A DNA stretch of 64,000 nucleotides from Asaia bogorensis NBRC 16594 (GTDB lineage: Bacteria; Pseudomonadota; Alphaproteobacteria; Acetobacterales; Acetobacteraceae), in contig NZ_AP014690.1 in NCBI RefSeq assembly GCF_001547995.1, forward strand, positions 2,229,001 to 2,293,000, read 5' to 3'. The notes under the pieces were generated by a model. That model did no database searches and was not told the DNA's origin. It worked only from the letters and a program-made list of their open reading frames with translations. The position numbers were made by a program, and so were the translations under genes. Positions 53,848 through 63,458 of the stretch are shown in pieces. Positions within the stretch are counted from its first letter, which is position 1, and the number at the start of each line of letters is the position of its first letter.

Positions 53848-54942
53848 ATGCCTATCACCCTCGGCCCCCGTTCCCGCACCGCCTTTCGCCGCAGTATCTC
53901 GGGCATCTACCTGCTTCTCTTTCCCCTTCCCTGGCTCACGCGTGGCGGAAGTTTGGCAGGAATCGTCGCCTTCATCGCGGGGGCGGCCGTATTTCTGGCG
54001 CTACCTTTTCTGCCAGGTCGACTTGCCGTGCCGATTGCAGTCAGGGCCCTGATCTATGCCTTCATAGGTATCCTGCTCATACCGTTCCACGGCTATTGGG
54101 GGGTATTCTTCATCTCGGCCGCAGCGACATGCGGTGCCATCACGAACCGGCGCCTCGGTCTCACGATGCTCGCCGTCATACTATGCATCTGTGCATCGCT
54201 GACATGGCTCGCCTATGAGGATCTCATTGGATGCCTGATCACGATTATTGTCGCCATCGGTACTTTCGCCACCATGGTGCTGTCGATGGATCTGCATCAG
54301 AGAAACGAGGCGCTTGCCGCGGCGCAGGAGGAGATACGCTCCCTCACCCTCATCGCAGAGCGAGAACGTCTCGCGCGTGACCTCCACGATACGCTCGGTC
54401 AATCTCTGACGATCATTGCGCTGAAATCCGAACTTGCCCATCGTCATCTGCCGCACGACACCAGCAAGGCGCAGGACGAACTGGACGAGATTGGTCAGCG
54501 AGCGCGCAACGCTCTGGCTGAAACGCGTCAGGTCGTATCGGATATGCGCGTGACCTCTCTGCGGGATGAACTCGCTTCTGGTGTCGTCGCATTGAATGAC
54601 GCAGGAATATCCACGGAGACATCAGGCGAACCGGGGCTGATGCCCGCATACGCCGAGGCGGTCCTCGCCTTTGCCCTGCGTGAGGCGCTGACCAATATCC
54701 TGCGCCACGCCAACGCCGCGACCTGTCATATCGCATTCCGGCAACGCGCGACGGCGGTGTTCGAGCTTATGGTTCGTGATCAGACCGGGCTCCACCATGA
54801 CAGCAATATTTTGTTATCATTCCGAGAAGGGAATGGTATAAGCGGAATGCGTCGCCGCCTGGCCGAGATCGATGGACGACTTGATTTGACCCCACGACCA
54901 GACGGCCTGACCCTCATCATCACGCTTGGAGACCTGTCATGA
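53848..54942 (+). CDS. DesK-like sensor histidine kinase
   Basis: A 364-residue product from the ATG at 53848 (MPITLGPRSRTAF); a GTG at 53773 would overlap the upstream gene. Five or six membrane segments occupy the first 150 residues. The HisKA_3 dimerisation domain is ERLARDLHDTLGQSL with phospho-His in RDLHDTLG, and the HATPase is EALTNILRHANAA with GNGISGMRRRLAEIDGR. This is the DesK/LiaS type, which usually senses membrane state. The regulator follows with a 4-base overlap. Confidence 0.9.
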   Translation: MPITLGPRSRTAFRRSISGIYLLLFPLPWLTRGGSLAGIVAFIAGAAVFLALPFLPGRLAVPIAVRALIYAFIGILLIPFHGYWGVFFISAAATCGAITNRRLGLTMLAVILCICASLTWLAYEDLIGCLITIIVAIGTFATMVLSMDLHQRNEALAAAQEEIRSLTLIAERERLARDLHDTLGQSLTIIALKSELAHRHLPHDTSKAQDELDEIGQRARNALAETRQVVSDMRVTSLRDELASGVVALNDAGISTETSGEPGLMPAYAEAVLAFALREALTNILRHANAATCHIAFRQRATAVFELMVRDQTGLHHDSNILLSFREGNGISGMRRRLAEIDGRLDLTPRPDGLTLIITLGDLS

Positions 54943-55553
54943 GGCAGAAGCTGCGCCTCGTTCTTGCCGAAGATCAGGTCATGCTGCGCGATGCCTTCGC
55001 GGCGCTTTTGTCGATGGAATCCGATTTCGAAATCGTGGGCAAGGCAGCTAATGGGCTTGAAGCCCTGACCCTGTCGCGGTCGGAGCGCCCCGATATCCTC
55101 CTCACCGACATTGAAATGCCGGGAATGAGCGGCATCGAACTGGCGGAAACCCTTCAGGCTGAGAAAGCCCGAACCGTGGTGGTGATTGTTACGACCTTCG
55201 CCCGCGCTGGCTATATGAAGCGTGCACTCAATGCAGGGGTCCGGGGTTATCTGCTCAAGGATGCGCCGTTGAGCGAGCTGGCTGGCGCTTTGCGTAACGT
55301 CGGGCGGGGAGGACGCGCCATCGATCCTGGTCTCGCGCAGCAGGTTTGGGACGCTGCTCATGATCCCCTGAATTCCCGCGACCGCGCGATATTGCGCCTG
55401 GTGGAGTCCGGACGCTCCAGCGAACAGATCGCAACATTCTTCGAGCTCTCGCCCGGCACGTTGCGCAACTGCTTTTCAGATATCATTCAGAAGATAGGTG
55501 CCCGTAACCGTGTCGAGGCGAGCCGTATTGCAAGGCAGAATGGCTGGCTCTGA
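54939..55553 (+). CDS. DesR/NarL-type response regulator
   Basis: A 204-residue regulator. The receiver has LVLAEDQVMLRDAF (acidic pair), LLTDIEMPGMSG (phospho-Asp) and YLLKDAPLSEL (Lys). The C-terminal LuxR-type HTH is DRAILRLVESGRSSEQIATF with FELSPGTLRNCFSDIIQKIG. It overlaps the DesK-like kinase by 4 bases. Likely targets are membrane-related genes, possibly the membrane protein gene upstream. Confidence 0.92.
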   Translation: MRQKLRLVLAEDQVMLRDAFAALLSMESDFEIVGKAANGLEALTLSRSERPDILLTDIEMPGMSGIELAETLQAEKARTVVVIVTTFARAGYMKRALNAGVRGYLLKDAPLSELAGALRNVGRGGRAIDPGLAQQVWDAAHDPLNSRDRAILRLVESGRSSEQIATFFELSPGTLRNCFSDIIQKIGARNRVEASRIARQNGWL

Positions 55554-56711
55554 TCAACTCAGCAGCGTCACCACACGGCTCAGAACCTTCTTCTCGTCAT
55601 AAAGCTGCGTGGCTCGATCCCGCCCGGCCTGCCCCATGGCGGTCCGCAAGGCCGGATTCCGCACGAGCTGGTTCAGTGCATCGGCAAGGGGCGCCGCCAG
55701 ACCCGGCGGTACCAGAAATCCGGTTTCACCATGCACAACCTGCTCATTGGGTCCGCGGATATCGGTTGCTACCACTGGCAGACCACTCAGCATGGCCTCG
55801 ATGACCGACATGGGGAGACCTTCAAAATGGCTCGGCAGTGCAAAAATATCCGCTGCAGCCAGCAGCCTTGACGTATCCTCGCGGTAACCCAGCAGGCGCA
55901 AACGATCTCCAAGAGCTGACGCGGCAGCAGCGAACTCGGTCGTCATGCTGTCGCCATGATCAGAGGCAAGACGCTCTCCCACGATCACAAGTATAGCGTC
56001 TGGCACGGCCTCCATCGCTCGCAATAATTCTGGATACCCCTTGTGGCGCACGATGCGTGATACTGCGATAACCACGATTGACGTGTCATCCAGACCAAGC
56101 GCCTCGCGATACGCGCGCCGGATTGTCTGATCAGGCCGGTAGAGCTGCGGATCACGACCATTTCCAACGGCTTTTGGCCAGGGGTGGATACGTAACCTCC
56201 GGGCATCGCGCGCTTCGGCATGCGATACGGTCATGTAGCGGTCGGTCACTTGTCCCGCCAGCCACTCCATCACGAAGGACAGAACCCGACGCCGCCAGGA
56301 CCCCGGCTGGTTGAACAGATAACCGTGGCAGGTATAGGCGATGAGCGGCACATCGCACCACCAGGCGGCAATACGCGCCAGAAAACCGCTGATCGGCATA
56401 TGGCCATGCACAAGATCAGGTCGGGTGTGCCTGATGAGCCGGATGATCGCTCTGAGCGCGCGCCATTGCGCAACCGGTGAGTAGGACCGCGCCATGGGGA
56501 GGGCATGCACGACAAAACCATCATCCCGAACGGGGACGAGATGATCCCCCTCGGCACAGCCACCCTCGACCTCATGTCCGGCTTCACGCAAGGCCCGCAT
56601 CAGCGGGTGGATGAACTGCCGCATGGCGAAATCGACATTGGTGATTTCGAGAATACGCAATGCCGTTCCGCTGCCTGGCGGAATGTTGGCTTTCGAGCGC
56701 CTCTTTTTCAT
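55554..56711 (-). CDS. Glycosyltransferase family 4
   Basis: A 385-residue GT-B protein. The ATG at 56711 overlaps the heparinase stop by 4 bases (ATGA), so translation is coupled; a longer start at 56735 is less likely. Features are LRILEITNVDFAMRQFIHPL, LVHGHMPISGFLARI, VIAVSRIVRHKGYPELLRAM and FEGLPMSVIEAMLSGLPVVA (the E-x7-E motif). It resembles transferases that act on lipid-linked saccharides. It is the last gene of rsmB-rpe-heparinase, where other alphaproteobacteria often have purH. Confidence 0.9.
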   Translation of the reverse strand: MKKRRSKANIPPGSGTALRILEITNVDFAMRQFIHPLMRALREAGHEVEGGCAEGDHLVPVRDDGFVVHALPMARSYSPVAQWRALRAIIRLIRHTRPDLVHGHMPISGFLARIAAWWCDVPLIAYTCHGYLFNQPGSWRRRVLSFVMEWLAGQVTDRYMTVSHAEARDARRLRIHPWPKAVGNGRDPQLYRPDQTIRRAYREALGLDDTSIVVIAVSRIVRHKGYPELLRAMEAVPDAILVIVGERLASDHGDSMTTEFAAAASALGDRLRLLGYREDTSRLLAAADIFALPSHFEGLPMSVIEAMLSGLPVVATDIRGPNEQVVHGETGFLVPPGLAAPLADALNQLVRNPALRTAMGQAGRDRATQLYDEKKVLSRVVTLLS

Positions 56712-58519
56712 TCCGGTACACGCTCCATGACCCACTGAAGCACCTGACGGGAAGGTAGCGCCTCGACGACCGGCACGGCACGCTCGGGGGGGGCGTTGTT
56801 TCCGTCAGGGTCCGCGTCACCAGAGAGGTGTTCACAAGAAGAAGAGTCGGGCGCCGTCTGTGCATCGGGGGCGTCTTGCCCTTGCTCGACTGGTAACGCC
56901 TGCCTTGTCGATGCGAGACCATCGAGCTGCGCATCCGCCTGAAGAGCCTGATCCTGTGGAACCTGGTCCGGTTGAGCGACGGGTCTCACGACAATCTGGA
57001 AGGCCGAAACCGGTTTCTCGCCACCGGCATAAACGCTCTTCTCCAGCGACAGGGCCCCGCCTTCCTGGCGGAAACGCCAGATCATGCCACCTGCATGCAT
57101 CAACACCTCATCACCATCAGGCGCGAGTTCAGCCGTTACGGAAGGATGCAGGTGAAAGCGCAGGGCGAAGGCAACGCGACGTTCGCCATCTACACATTCC
57201 TCGCCCCGCAGATCCTCCCCTGTCGGGCCAAGATAGAGGCGCCGGCGCCAATGCACACCAAAACCGGGATACCAGCCATCATGCTGGGCATCGACCCAAT
57301 GGGCGCCGTCCTGACTTTGATGAGCCAGGGTGACATGGGCAGGACGGCGAATGATCGCGCCATCAGCCCCAATATCACAGCATGAGGTATTCTCGACCAC
57401 GAGAGATGAATGAGCCGCGGTTTGACGCAGCGCATGCTTCCACGAGCCCCCGGCAGCGCCACCGCAATTCACAAAAAGGCGCTGGCGACCGAACGAAAAC
57501 TCGAGAGACAGCGGGGCTGCGTGGGCATTGCGGTCATAGTTGACCGAAGGGGGCGCACCACCATCGACAAAAAGGAGGGCCTTGCCCGCCGCAATGCGCC
57601 AGAACCCGCCATCCGGCATGGCCGAGGCCAGAAGCCTCTGACGCGCACCATACTGGATGATCCTGTCTATCTGGCGATCATCCTGCTCCTTGCTACCATG
57701 AAACAGGGCCAATCCACCATCACCGTGCCTGAGCGCACGCAAAACGGGGCAGAGCCGTGCGAGGGCGTTCTGAACGGACTCCGACGGAGAGAGCTGCGCC
57801 ATGCGCATGAACACACTGATCTCGGCCAGTTCCCGCGTCGCTTCCATTTGCGCCAGCGGACTACGCTCGCGCAGCGTACCATCAGGCAGGATCTGCCGCT
57901 CGATTTCCTGATCCAGAAAGCGATGAAAACGCTGCAGAAACCCGGTTTGCGAGGGTATGGCCACTGCGACGGAAAGCAGCCCCTTAAGCGCCGTGAAATT
58001 GCGCCACCCCTGTTCTGCGAGAGGCAGCATGATGGAAACCAACCGCCCCTCTACAAGGAGGCGATCCATCAATCGCTGCCTGAACCCCTCACTGGCTGAC
58101 GCCGCGAAGAAATCAAAATGGCCAAGCCAGGAGGCCAGACGGGCACCTGTCGCCGTAGCATTGAGCACGAGGGGATCAATTGGCGGCTGATCGAGCCAGC
58201 TGCTGACGATCGAACGGGCATAGAGCCGGGCTTCGTCGCTCCCAAGTGCGCGCAGATCGCGCAGCCAGGTAAAGCCTTGCAGCCAGTCACGTGTTGCCGG
58301 GGAAACATCGGCATATTCCCAATCTGTCACACGCAGGGGTATGGACCGCCCCTCGAATCGGGCCGCGCCGCTAACGAGCAGGGCTCCATGGTCCGGGTTG
58401 CCGGGCCAGATATCCCTTATGGCATGGACAGGCCGGTCTGGCGCACGCGCAAGCCCCGGCACACTTGATGGAAGCCGGGCAAATGAAAGACGAGCTTCAC
58501 GCGCCCAGCGTCCGAGCAT
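56708..58519 (-). CDS. Heparinase II/III family protein
   Basis: A 603-residue protein. The first half is an all-alpha toroid (LYARSIVSSWLDQPPID, EGRLVSIMLPLAEQGWRNF) and the second a beta-sandwich lyase region (SLEFSFGRQRLFVNCGG, HVTLAHQSQDGAHWVDAQHD, RRLYLGPTGEDLRGEE). From about residue 515 a low-complexity Gln/Asp/Ala/Pro-rich tail of some 85 residues is added, unusual for the family. There is no signal peptide in the first residues. It follows rpe by 27 nt. The substrate could be a uronic-acid polysaccharide, but the family annotation is often uninformative. Confidence 0.85.
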   Translation of the reverse strand: MLGRWAREARLSFARLPSSVPGLARAPDRPVHAIRDIWPGNPDHGALLVSGAARFEGRSIPLRVTDWEYADVSPATRDWLQGFTWLRDLRALGSDEARLYARSIVSSWLDQPPIDPLVLNATATGARLASWLGHFDFFAASASEGFRQRLMDRLLVEGRLVSIMLPLAEQGWRNFTALKGLLSVAVAIPSQTGFLQRFHRFLDQEIERQILPDGTLRERSPLAQMEATRELAEISVFMRMAQLSPSESVQNALARLCPVLRALRHGDGGLALFHGSKEQDDRQIDRIIQYGARQRLLASAMPDGGFWRIAAGKALLFVDGGAPPSVNYDRNAHAAPLSLEFSFGRQRLFVNCGGAAGGSWKHALRQTAAHSSLVVENTSCCDIGADGAIIRRPAHVTLAHQSQDGAHWVDAQHDGWYPGFGVHWRRRLYLGPTGEDLRGEECVDGERRVAFALRFHLHPSVTAELAPDGDEVLMHAGGMIWRFRQEGGALSLEKSVYAGGEKPVSAFQIVVRPVAQPDQVPQDQALQADAQLDGLASTRQALPVEQGQDAPDAQTAPDSSSCEHLSGDADPDGNNAPPERAVPVVEALPSRQVLQWVMERVPE

Positions 58520-58546
58520 GCCGGTATGTTCCCCCAGATCAGGTTA

Positions 58547-59221
58547 TCAGGACAGGCTGCCAACCTGTCTCAAAGAGTTGATTGCTGCAGCATAATCATC
58601 CTGTCCATAGATGGAAGTCCCTGCGACCATCATATCCGCACCGGCACCCGTCGCGAGAGGCGCGGTAGCCAGATCAATGCCGCCATCGACGCCAATGCGG
58701 ATGTCGCGCCCCGTCGCATCGGCCATCTGGCGCAGCTTGCGGATCTTGGGCACCTGGCTCTCGAGGAATTTCTGCCCCCCGAAACCGGGATTGACAGTCA
58801 TGACCAGAATGATGTCGACGAGGTCGAGCAGATATTCGAGCGCTTCGGGCGGCGTGCCGGGGCAGATGGCAATGCCGGGCTTCTTGCCGAGGGCGCGAAT
58901 ATGCTGGAGCGTACGATGCACGTGCGGATTGTTCTCTACATGCACATGAATATGGTCCGCACCGGCCTTGGCGAAAGCCTCGATGAAGGCATCGGCCGGC
59001 TCGATCATCAGATGCACGTCAAAGGGCTTGTCGGTACGATTGCGCAGTGCTGCCACCATGCCAGGGCCGAATGTCATGTTGGGCACAAAATGCCCGTCCA
59101 TCACATCCAGATGCAGCCAGTCGGCCCCATCGCGCACCACGGCTTCGACTTCCTCGCCCATGCGCGCAAAATCGGCGCTGAGAATGCTCGGTGCAATCAG
59201 GGGCGTTTTCAACTGGGGCAT
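58547..59221 (-). CDS. rpe: Ribulose-phosphate 3-epimerase
   Basis: Interconverts ribulose 5-phosphate and xylulose 5-phosphate in the pentose phosphate pathway. The 224-residue TIM-barrel product starts at the ATG at 59221 (GAGAAGGTAG upstream). Metal-site residues are in WLHLDVMDGHFVPNMTFG and DIILVMTVNPGFGGQKF, and RIGVDGGIDLATAP completes the site. It lies 89 nt after rsmB. Confidence 0.97.
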   Translation of the reverse strand: MPQLKTPLIAPSILSADFARMGEEVEAVVRDGADWLHLDVMDGHFVPNMTFGPGMVAALRNRTDKPFDVHLMIEPADAFIEAFAKAGADHIHVHVENNPHVHRTLQHIRALGKKPGIAICPGTPPEALEYLLDLVDIILVMTVNPGFGGQKFLESQVPKIRKLRQMADATGRDIRIGVDGGIDLATAPLATGAGADMMVAGTSIYGQDDYAAAINSLRQVGSLS

Positions 59222-59310
59222 CGTTCTACCTTCTCTCTGTGTCGATCGTTCCGTATCGGGGCGCTCATCAGGCACAGCCCGATCGGGCGGCGCTCTCTGA
59301 ACAATCCTTC

Positions 59311-60573
59311 TCAGGCCGTCTTGCGCAGCCTTGCAGCGAAAAAGCCATCCATACCGCCCTGCTCGGCCCACATGCCGGGATGAGTGCGGAATGTTCCCTG
59401 TTTTGTGAGCGTCTCTGGCATGGCCGCGAGCTCTTCAGCCGTAAAAGGCTCAAGCACCCAGCCGCGTTTGACTGCTGCTGCCACGCGCTGAGGACCTTCC
59501 TCATCCTGAAGGGAGCACACGGCGTAAAGCAGGATGCCGCCCGGCTTGAGCATGGCGCCAGCGGCATCGATCAGGCGATCCTGATCCTTCGCAAGCGCCA
59601 GCACGTCACGCGGGCGCTTGACCCACAGGACGTCCGGATGACGACGCAATGTTCCCGTCGCAGAGCACGGCGCATCGAGCAGAACCGCGTCAACTTTTTC
59701 TTCTGGCTGCCATTGCAGGGCATCGGCGATAATCACCTCGGCATCGAGCCTGAGGCGCTCAAGATTCTGCTTGAGGCGCCTGGCGCGCGTTTCCTCGCGC
59801 TCGACTGCATAGACCTTTGCCCCGGCCACAGCCAGCTGGGCTGTCTTGCCACCCGGCGCCGCGCAAAGATCGACAACGCTCTGTCCCGGCGAGATATTCA
59901 GCAGCCGCGCTGGCATGGTGGCCGCCGCATCCTGAACCCAGAACGCGCCTTCCTCGAAGCCTTCAAGCTCCGTCACCCGCGTCCCCGGTGCGAAACGCAC
60001 ACTGCCATTGGGCATCATCTCCCCGCCTTCCGGCGCCACAGCGCCCGGTTTCAGGGTCAGATCGATCGGCGCCTCGCGATGCAGCCCGGCCGCGATATCG
60101 CGAGCCCGGTGCCCCCAGGCCGTCCAGAGCCAGGCCGGAACATCAAGCCGGTCGGCATCAAGGCCCTCGGCCAGTTCGTCACCATCGCGCGCCACACGCC
60201 GCAGCACGGCGTTGGCAAGCCCGGCAAAGGGCGCCAGCCCACGACGACGCAGCAGGGAGACAATCGTGCCCACCGCAGCATGGGGTGGTGTCTCCAGATG
60301 ACGCAGCTGTGCGACACCCATCAGCAAAGCGCAGCGCACGGGCGCAGGCGGCTCGCGCCGCAGGAGCGGTTGCAGCAATTCGGTCATGCTGCCCATATGC
60401 CGCAGCACGGTCGCCGCAAGCCGGTGAGCGCTTGCACGATCCCTTGGGTCGGTCAGCGGGCTGCGGTCGAGCGTCGTCTCCAGCATACGTCGATGCTCGA
60501 CGACACCGCAGACAATATCGAAGGCCAGATCGCGTGTCGGATCGGCGGGAATCTGAGAAGGTGCTTTGGACAT
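59311..60573 (-). CDS. rsmB: 16S rRNA (cytosine-C5)-methyltransferase (RsmB-like)
   Basis: Methylates C967 of 16S rRNA. The 420-residue product has an N-terminal NusB-like RNA-binding domain (residues about 14-140) and a C-terminal Rossmann methyltransferase (VVDLCAAPGGKTAQLA). The two catalytic cysteines are in LLDAPCSATGTLRRHP and LLYAVCSLQDEEG. It is divergent from the YggS-family gene and heads the run rsmB-rpe-heparinase-GT4. Confidence 0.94.
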   Translation of the reverse strand: MSKAPSQIPADPTRDLAFDIVCGVVEHRRMLETTLDRSPLTDPRDRASAHRLAATVLRHMGSMTELLQPLLRREPPAPVRCALLMGVAQLRHLETPPHAAVGTIVSLLRRRGLAPFAGLANAVLRRVARDGDELAEGLDADRLDVPAWLWTAWGHRARDIAAGLHREAPIDLTLKPGAVAPEGGEMMPNGSVRFAPGTRVTELEGFEEGAFWVQDAAATMPARLLNISPGQSVVDLCAAPGGKTAQLAVAGAKVYAVEREETRARRLKQNLERLRLDAEVIIADALQWQPEEKVDAVLLDAPCSATGTLRRHPDVLWVKRPRDVLALAKDQDRLIDAAGAMLKPGGILLYAVCSLQDEEGPQRVAAAVKRGWVLEPFTAEELAAMPETLTKQGTFRTHPGMWAEQGGMDGFFAARLRKTA

Positions 60574-60645
60574 TGCCTTGCCAATGGCATTTCGCGAAGC
60601 GCCGCGCTACCCCTTCGTGCATCTTAACAGCAACAACTTGCGGAT

Positions 60646-61329
60646 ATGGCCATGACAAACGACACGCTCTCCTCCCGTCTCGACCGGATTCGTGCGCGTA
60701 TCGATGCCGCCTGCCTGACAGCCCAGCGCCAGAGGGAGAGCGTACAGCTCGTTGCCGTCAGCAAGTTTCATCCGGCTGCCGCCATCGAGCAGGCCCTTGA
60801 GGCCGGGCAACGCCTGTTCGGCGAAAACCGCGTTCAGGAAGCCAGGGAGAAGTTCCCCGCCCTGCGCGAAACCTGGCCTGATTTGCGCCTGCATATCATC
60901 GGTGGCCTGCAAACCAACAAGGCGCTGGACGCATGTCGCGTGGCCGATTGCATTGAATCCCTCGATCGACCTGGCCTGGCGGATGCCATCGCCCGTGCCG
61001 GCGACCGCCTTGGCCGCCTGCCTGACCTGTTCGTTCAGGTCAACACAGGTGATGAGCCTCAGAAATCGGGTATCCCGCGCGAGGAGGCCGATGCATTCAT
61101 CACGCTGTGCCGGACGCGTTTCGACAACGCTGTGAAGGGACTGATGTGCATCCCTCCCGAGGATGAGGAACCAGCCCCCCACTTCGCATACCTTGCACAG
61201 CTGGCGCAGGCTCATGGTCTGGCAGAGTGCTCCATGGGCATGTCAGCCGATTTCGAAACCGCGATCGCCCATGGCGCAACACTCGTGCGCGTAGGCACCG
61301 CAATCTTCGGCAGTCGTCCCACCATCTGA
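60646..61329 (+). CDS. YggS-family PLP-binding protein (PLPHP)
   Basis: PLP homeostasis protein of 227 residues. The PLP Lys is in LVAVSKFHPA (about residue 40), and the phosphate-binding end is SMGMSADFETAIAHGATLVRVGTAIFG. The usual family start is difficult to fix; an ATG two codons downstream is possible and the upstream ribosome site is weak. kup follows 140 nt later. Confidence 0.92.
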   Translation: MAMTNDTLSSRLDRIRARIDAACLTAQRQRESVQLVAVSKFHPAAAIEQALEAGQRLFGENRVQEAREKFPALRETWPDLRLHIIGGLQTNKALDACRVADCIESLDRPGLADAIARAGDRLGRLPDLFVQVNTGDEPQKSGIPREEADAFITLCRTRFDNAVKGLMCIPPEDEEPAPHFAYLAQLAQAHGLAECSMGMSADFETAIAHGATLVRVGTAIFGSRPTI

Positions 61330-61469
61330 TTTCGGCCACGCCATGCTTGCGGCGACAGGACGAATGATCGTATGGCAGGCTTTATGTCAGTGATCGCTCA
61401 CATCTATGTGTATCACGCATCGTATTTGCCCCCGTGCTTGCCTCGCGCTTGCCATGAGATGGAACAGAA

Positions 61470-63458
61470 ATGACAGACAGGCCTGCCGGACAGCCAGGTT
61501 CCACCACCGCAGAACCAGGGTCCGTTGTCAGAAACGCAACCGACGGGCAGGGCTCCATCCGCGAGTTCGGCGCGAATGACGGCCTGCACAAGAAAGCCCC
61601 TGTCGGTCTGGCCGGTCTTCTGGGCGTTCTGGGAGTGGTTTATGGCGATATCGGCACCAGCCCGCTCTACGCCTTTCAGGCCTCTGTCCAGATCGTCGGC
61701 TCCATCCGTCACCCAGCGGAAAGCTGGGAGATCATGGGCATCGAGAGCCTGATTTTCTGGGCACTCATGCTGGTCGTCACCATTAAGTACGTCATGCTTG
61801 TCATGCGCGCCGACCATGATGGCGAAGGCGGTATCATCGCGCTGATGTCTCTGGCACAGCGCGTGTGCAAATCGCCCAAATATCGCTGGTTCTTCGGCAT
61901 TGTAGGTATTGGCGGGGCCTGCCTCTTCTTTGGTGATGGCATCATTACCCCAGCGGTTTCCGTTCTCTCGGCCATCGAAGGTATCGAGGTCTCGGTGCCG
62001 TCAGCCTCCCACATCATCATACCAGTGGCGATCATCATCCTGATTGCCCTGTTCAGCGCGCAAGCACTCGGCACTGGCAAGATCGGTCGTGCCTTTGGCC
62101 CGATCATGATGATCTGGTTTCTGACGCTGGCCGTCATGGGTATCCATTCCATTGCCCAGACGCCGCATATCCTGATGGCGCTTTCGCCTTATTACGCCGC
62201 GCAGTTCGTGCTCTATCATGGATGGCTGGCCTTCATCGCCCTGGGCTCTGTCGTTCTTTCCGTGACAGGCGCCGAGGCGCTTTATGCCGATATGGGGCAT
62301 TTCGGTCGGACGCCCATCCGCTATGCGTGGCTGTTTTTCGTTCTGCCGTCCCTGACGCTGAATTATCTGGGTCAGGGTGCCCTTCTTCTCCGCAACCCGG
62401 CAGCGTTGCAAAATCCGTTTTACCATCTGGCCCCCGGCTGGGCCCAGATTCCGCTTCTGCTGCTTGCCACCATGGCAACCGTGATTGCCAGCCAGGCCGG
62501 CATTTCGGGTGGCTTCTCGCTCTGCCGTCAGCTTATCCAGCTGGGCTATCTGCCCCGTATGCGCATCACCCATACCAATGCGGAGGAAGAGGCACAGATC
62601 TATCTTCCCGTGTTCAACTGGGTGCTTGCCCTGGGTTCGATCCTGCTCGTTCTCTCCTTCCGCTCCTCCTCGGCTCTGGCAGCGGCTTACGGCATTGCCG
62701 TGACAGGCACCTTCATGTGCACGGCCGTTCTGGCCATGGTGGTGTTCCGTCGCGTGTTCAACTGGAGCGCTCCTCTGGCAGGTCTCGTCTTCGGGTTCTT
62801 CCTGCTCAGCGATGGAACCTTCTTTGCAGCGAATGTGCTTAAGATCCCCGATGGCGGCTGGGTGCCTCTGGCGATCGGTGTTTCTGCCACCATTCTCATG
62901 ACCACGTGGGCGCGCGGTCGCAGCCTGATCCGCACCCGCCAGATGGCAGATTCACTGCCCATGGCGTCCTTTCTGGCGCGTCTGCCGCAATCACGCACCG
63001 TCAGGGTGCCCGGCATGGCCGTGTTCCTGACGGCCAATCCCGATACCGTCCCCACCTGTCTCCTGCACAATCTCAAGCATAACAAGGTGCTGCACGACCA
63101 CGTTCTGTTCGTGACGGTGCAGAACCTCGATCAGCCCGAGGCAGAGCGCGGCCATCGTGCGATGGTGCAGGAGCTGGCGCCGAATATTCACCGTGTGATT
63201 GTTCGCTACGGCTTCATGGAAATGCCCAATCTGCCCAAGGCCCTAGAGGAACTGAATGCGACCGGGGTTGAGTTCGATGCCATCCAGGCCTCGTATTTCG
63301 TCTCACGTGAGCTCGTCGTGCGCTCCACCCTGCCCAAGCTTTCAATCTGGCGCATGTGGCTGTTCCTGCTCATGGTACGCAATGCTGTCCCCAGCACCGA
63401 ATTCTTCCGTATCCCGCCTGATCGTGTGGTCGAGCTTGGTGTGAGGATCGCAATCTGA
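61470..63458 (+). CDS. kup: Low-affinity potassium transporter Kup
   Basis: KUP/HAK/KT-family K+/H+ symporter of 662 residues. About 12 membrane segments occupy residues 45-475. The family signature GVVYGDIGTSPLYAFQAS, FGDGIITPAVSVLSAIEG and the long soluble C-terminal domain (from about 500, VRVPGMAVFLTANPDTVP) are present. The N-terminal 40 residues are polar and poorly conserved. The gene ends just before hemW, where the bases CTGA overlap its stop. Confidence 0.96.
   Translation: MTDRPAGQPGSTTAEPGSVVRNATDGQGSIREFGANDGLHKKAPVGLAGLLGVLGVVYGDIGTSPLYAFQASVQIVGSIRHPAESWEIMGIESLIFWALMLVVTIKYVMLVMRADHDGEGGIIALMSLAQRVCKSPKYRWFFGIVGIGGACLFFGDGIITPAVSVLSAIEGIEVSVPSASHIIIPVAIIILIALFSAQALGTGKIGRAFGPIMMIWFLTLAVMGIHSIAQTPHILMALSPYYAAQFVLYHGWLAFIALGSVVLSVTGAEALYADMGHFGRTPIRYAWLFFVLPSLTLNYLGQGALLLRNPAALQNPFYHLAPGWAQIPLLLLATMATVIASQAGISGGFSLCRQLIQLGYLPRMRITHTNAEEEAQIYLPVFNWVLALGSILLVLSFRSSSALAAAYGIAVTGTFMCTAVLAMVVFRRVFNWSAPLAGLVFGFFLLSDGTFFAANVLKIPDGGWVPLAIGVSATILMTTWARGRSLIRTRQMADSLPMASFLARLPQSRTVRVPGMAVFLTANPDTVPTCLLHNLKHNKVLHDHVLFVTVQNLDQPEAERGHRAMVQELAPNIHRVIVRYGFMEMPNLPKALEELNATGVEFDAIQASYFVSRELVVRSTLPKLSIWRMWLFLLMVRNAVPSTEFFRIPPDRVVELGVRIAI

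Noticed and set aside
61100-61339. Small - strand frames between the YggS-family gene and kup
   Set aside because: They are short antisense frames without ribosome sites or domains.
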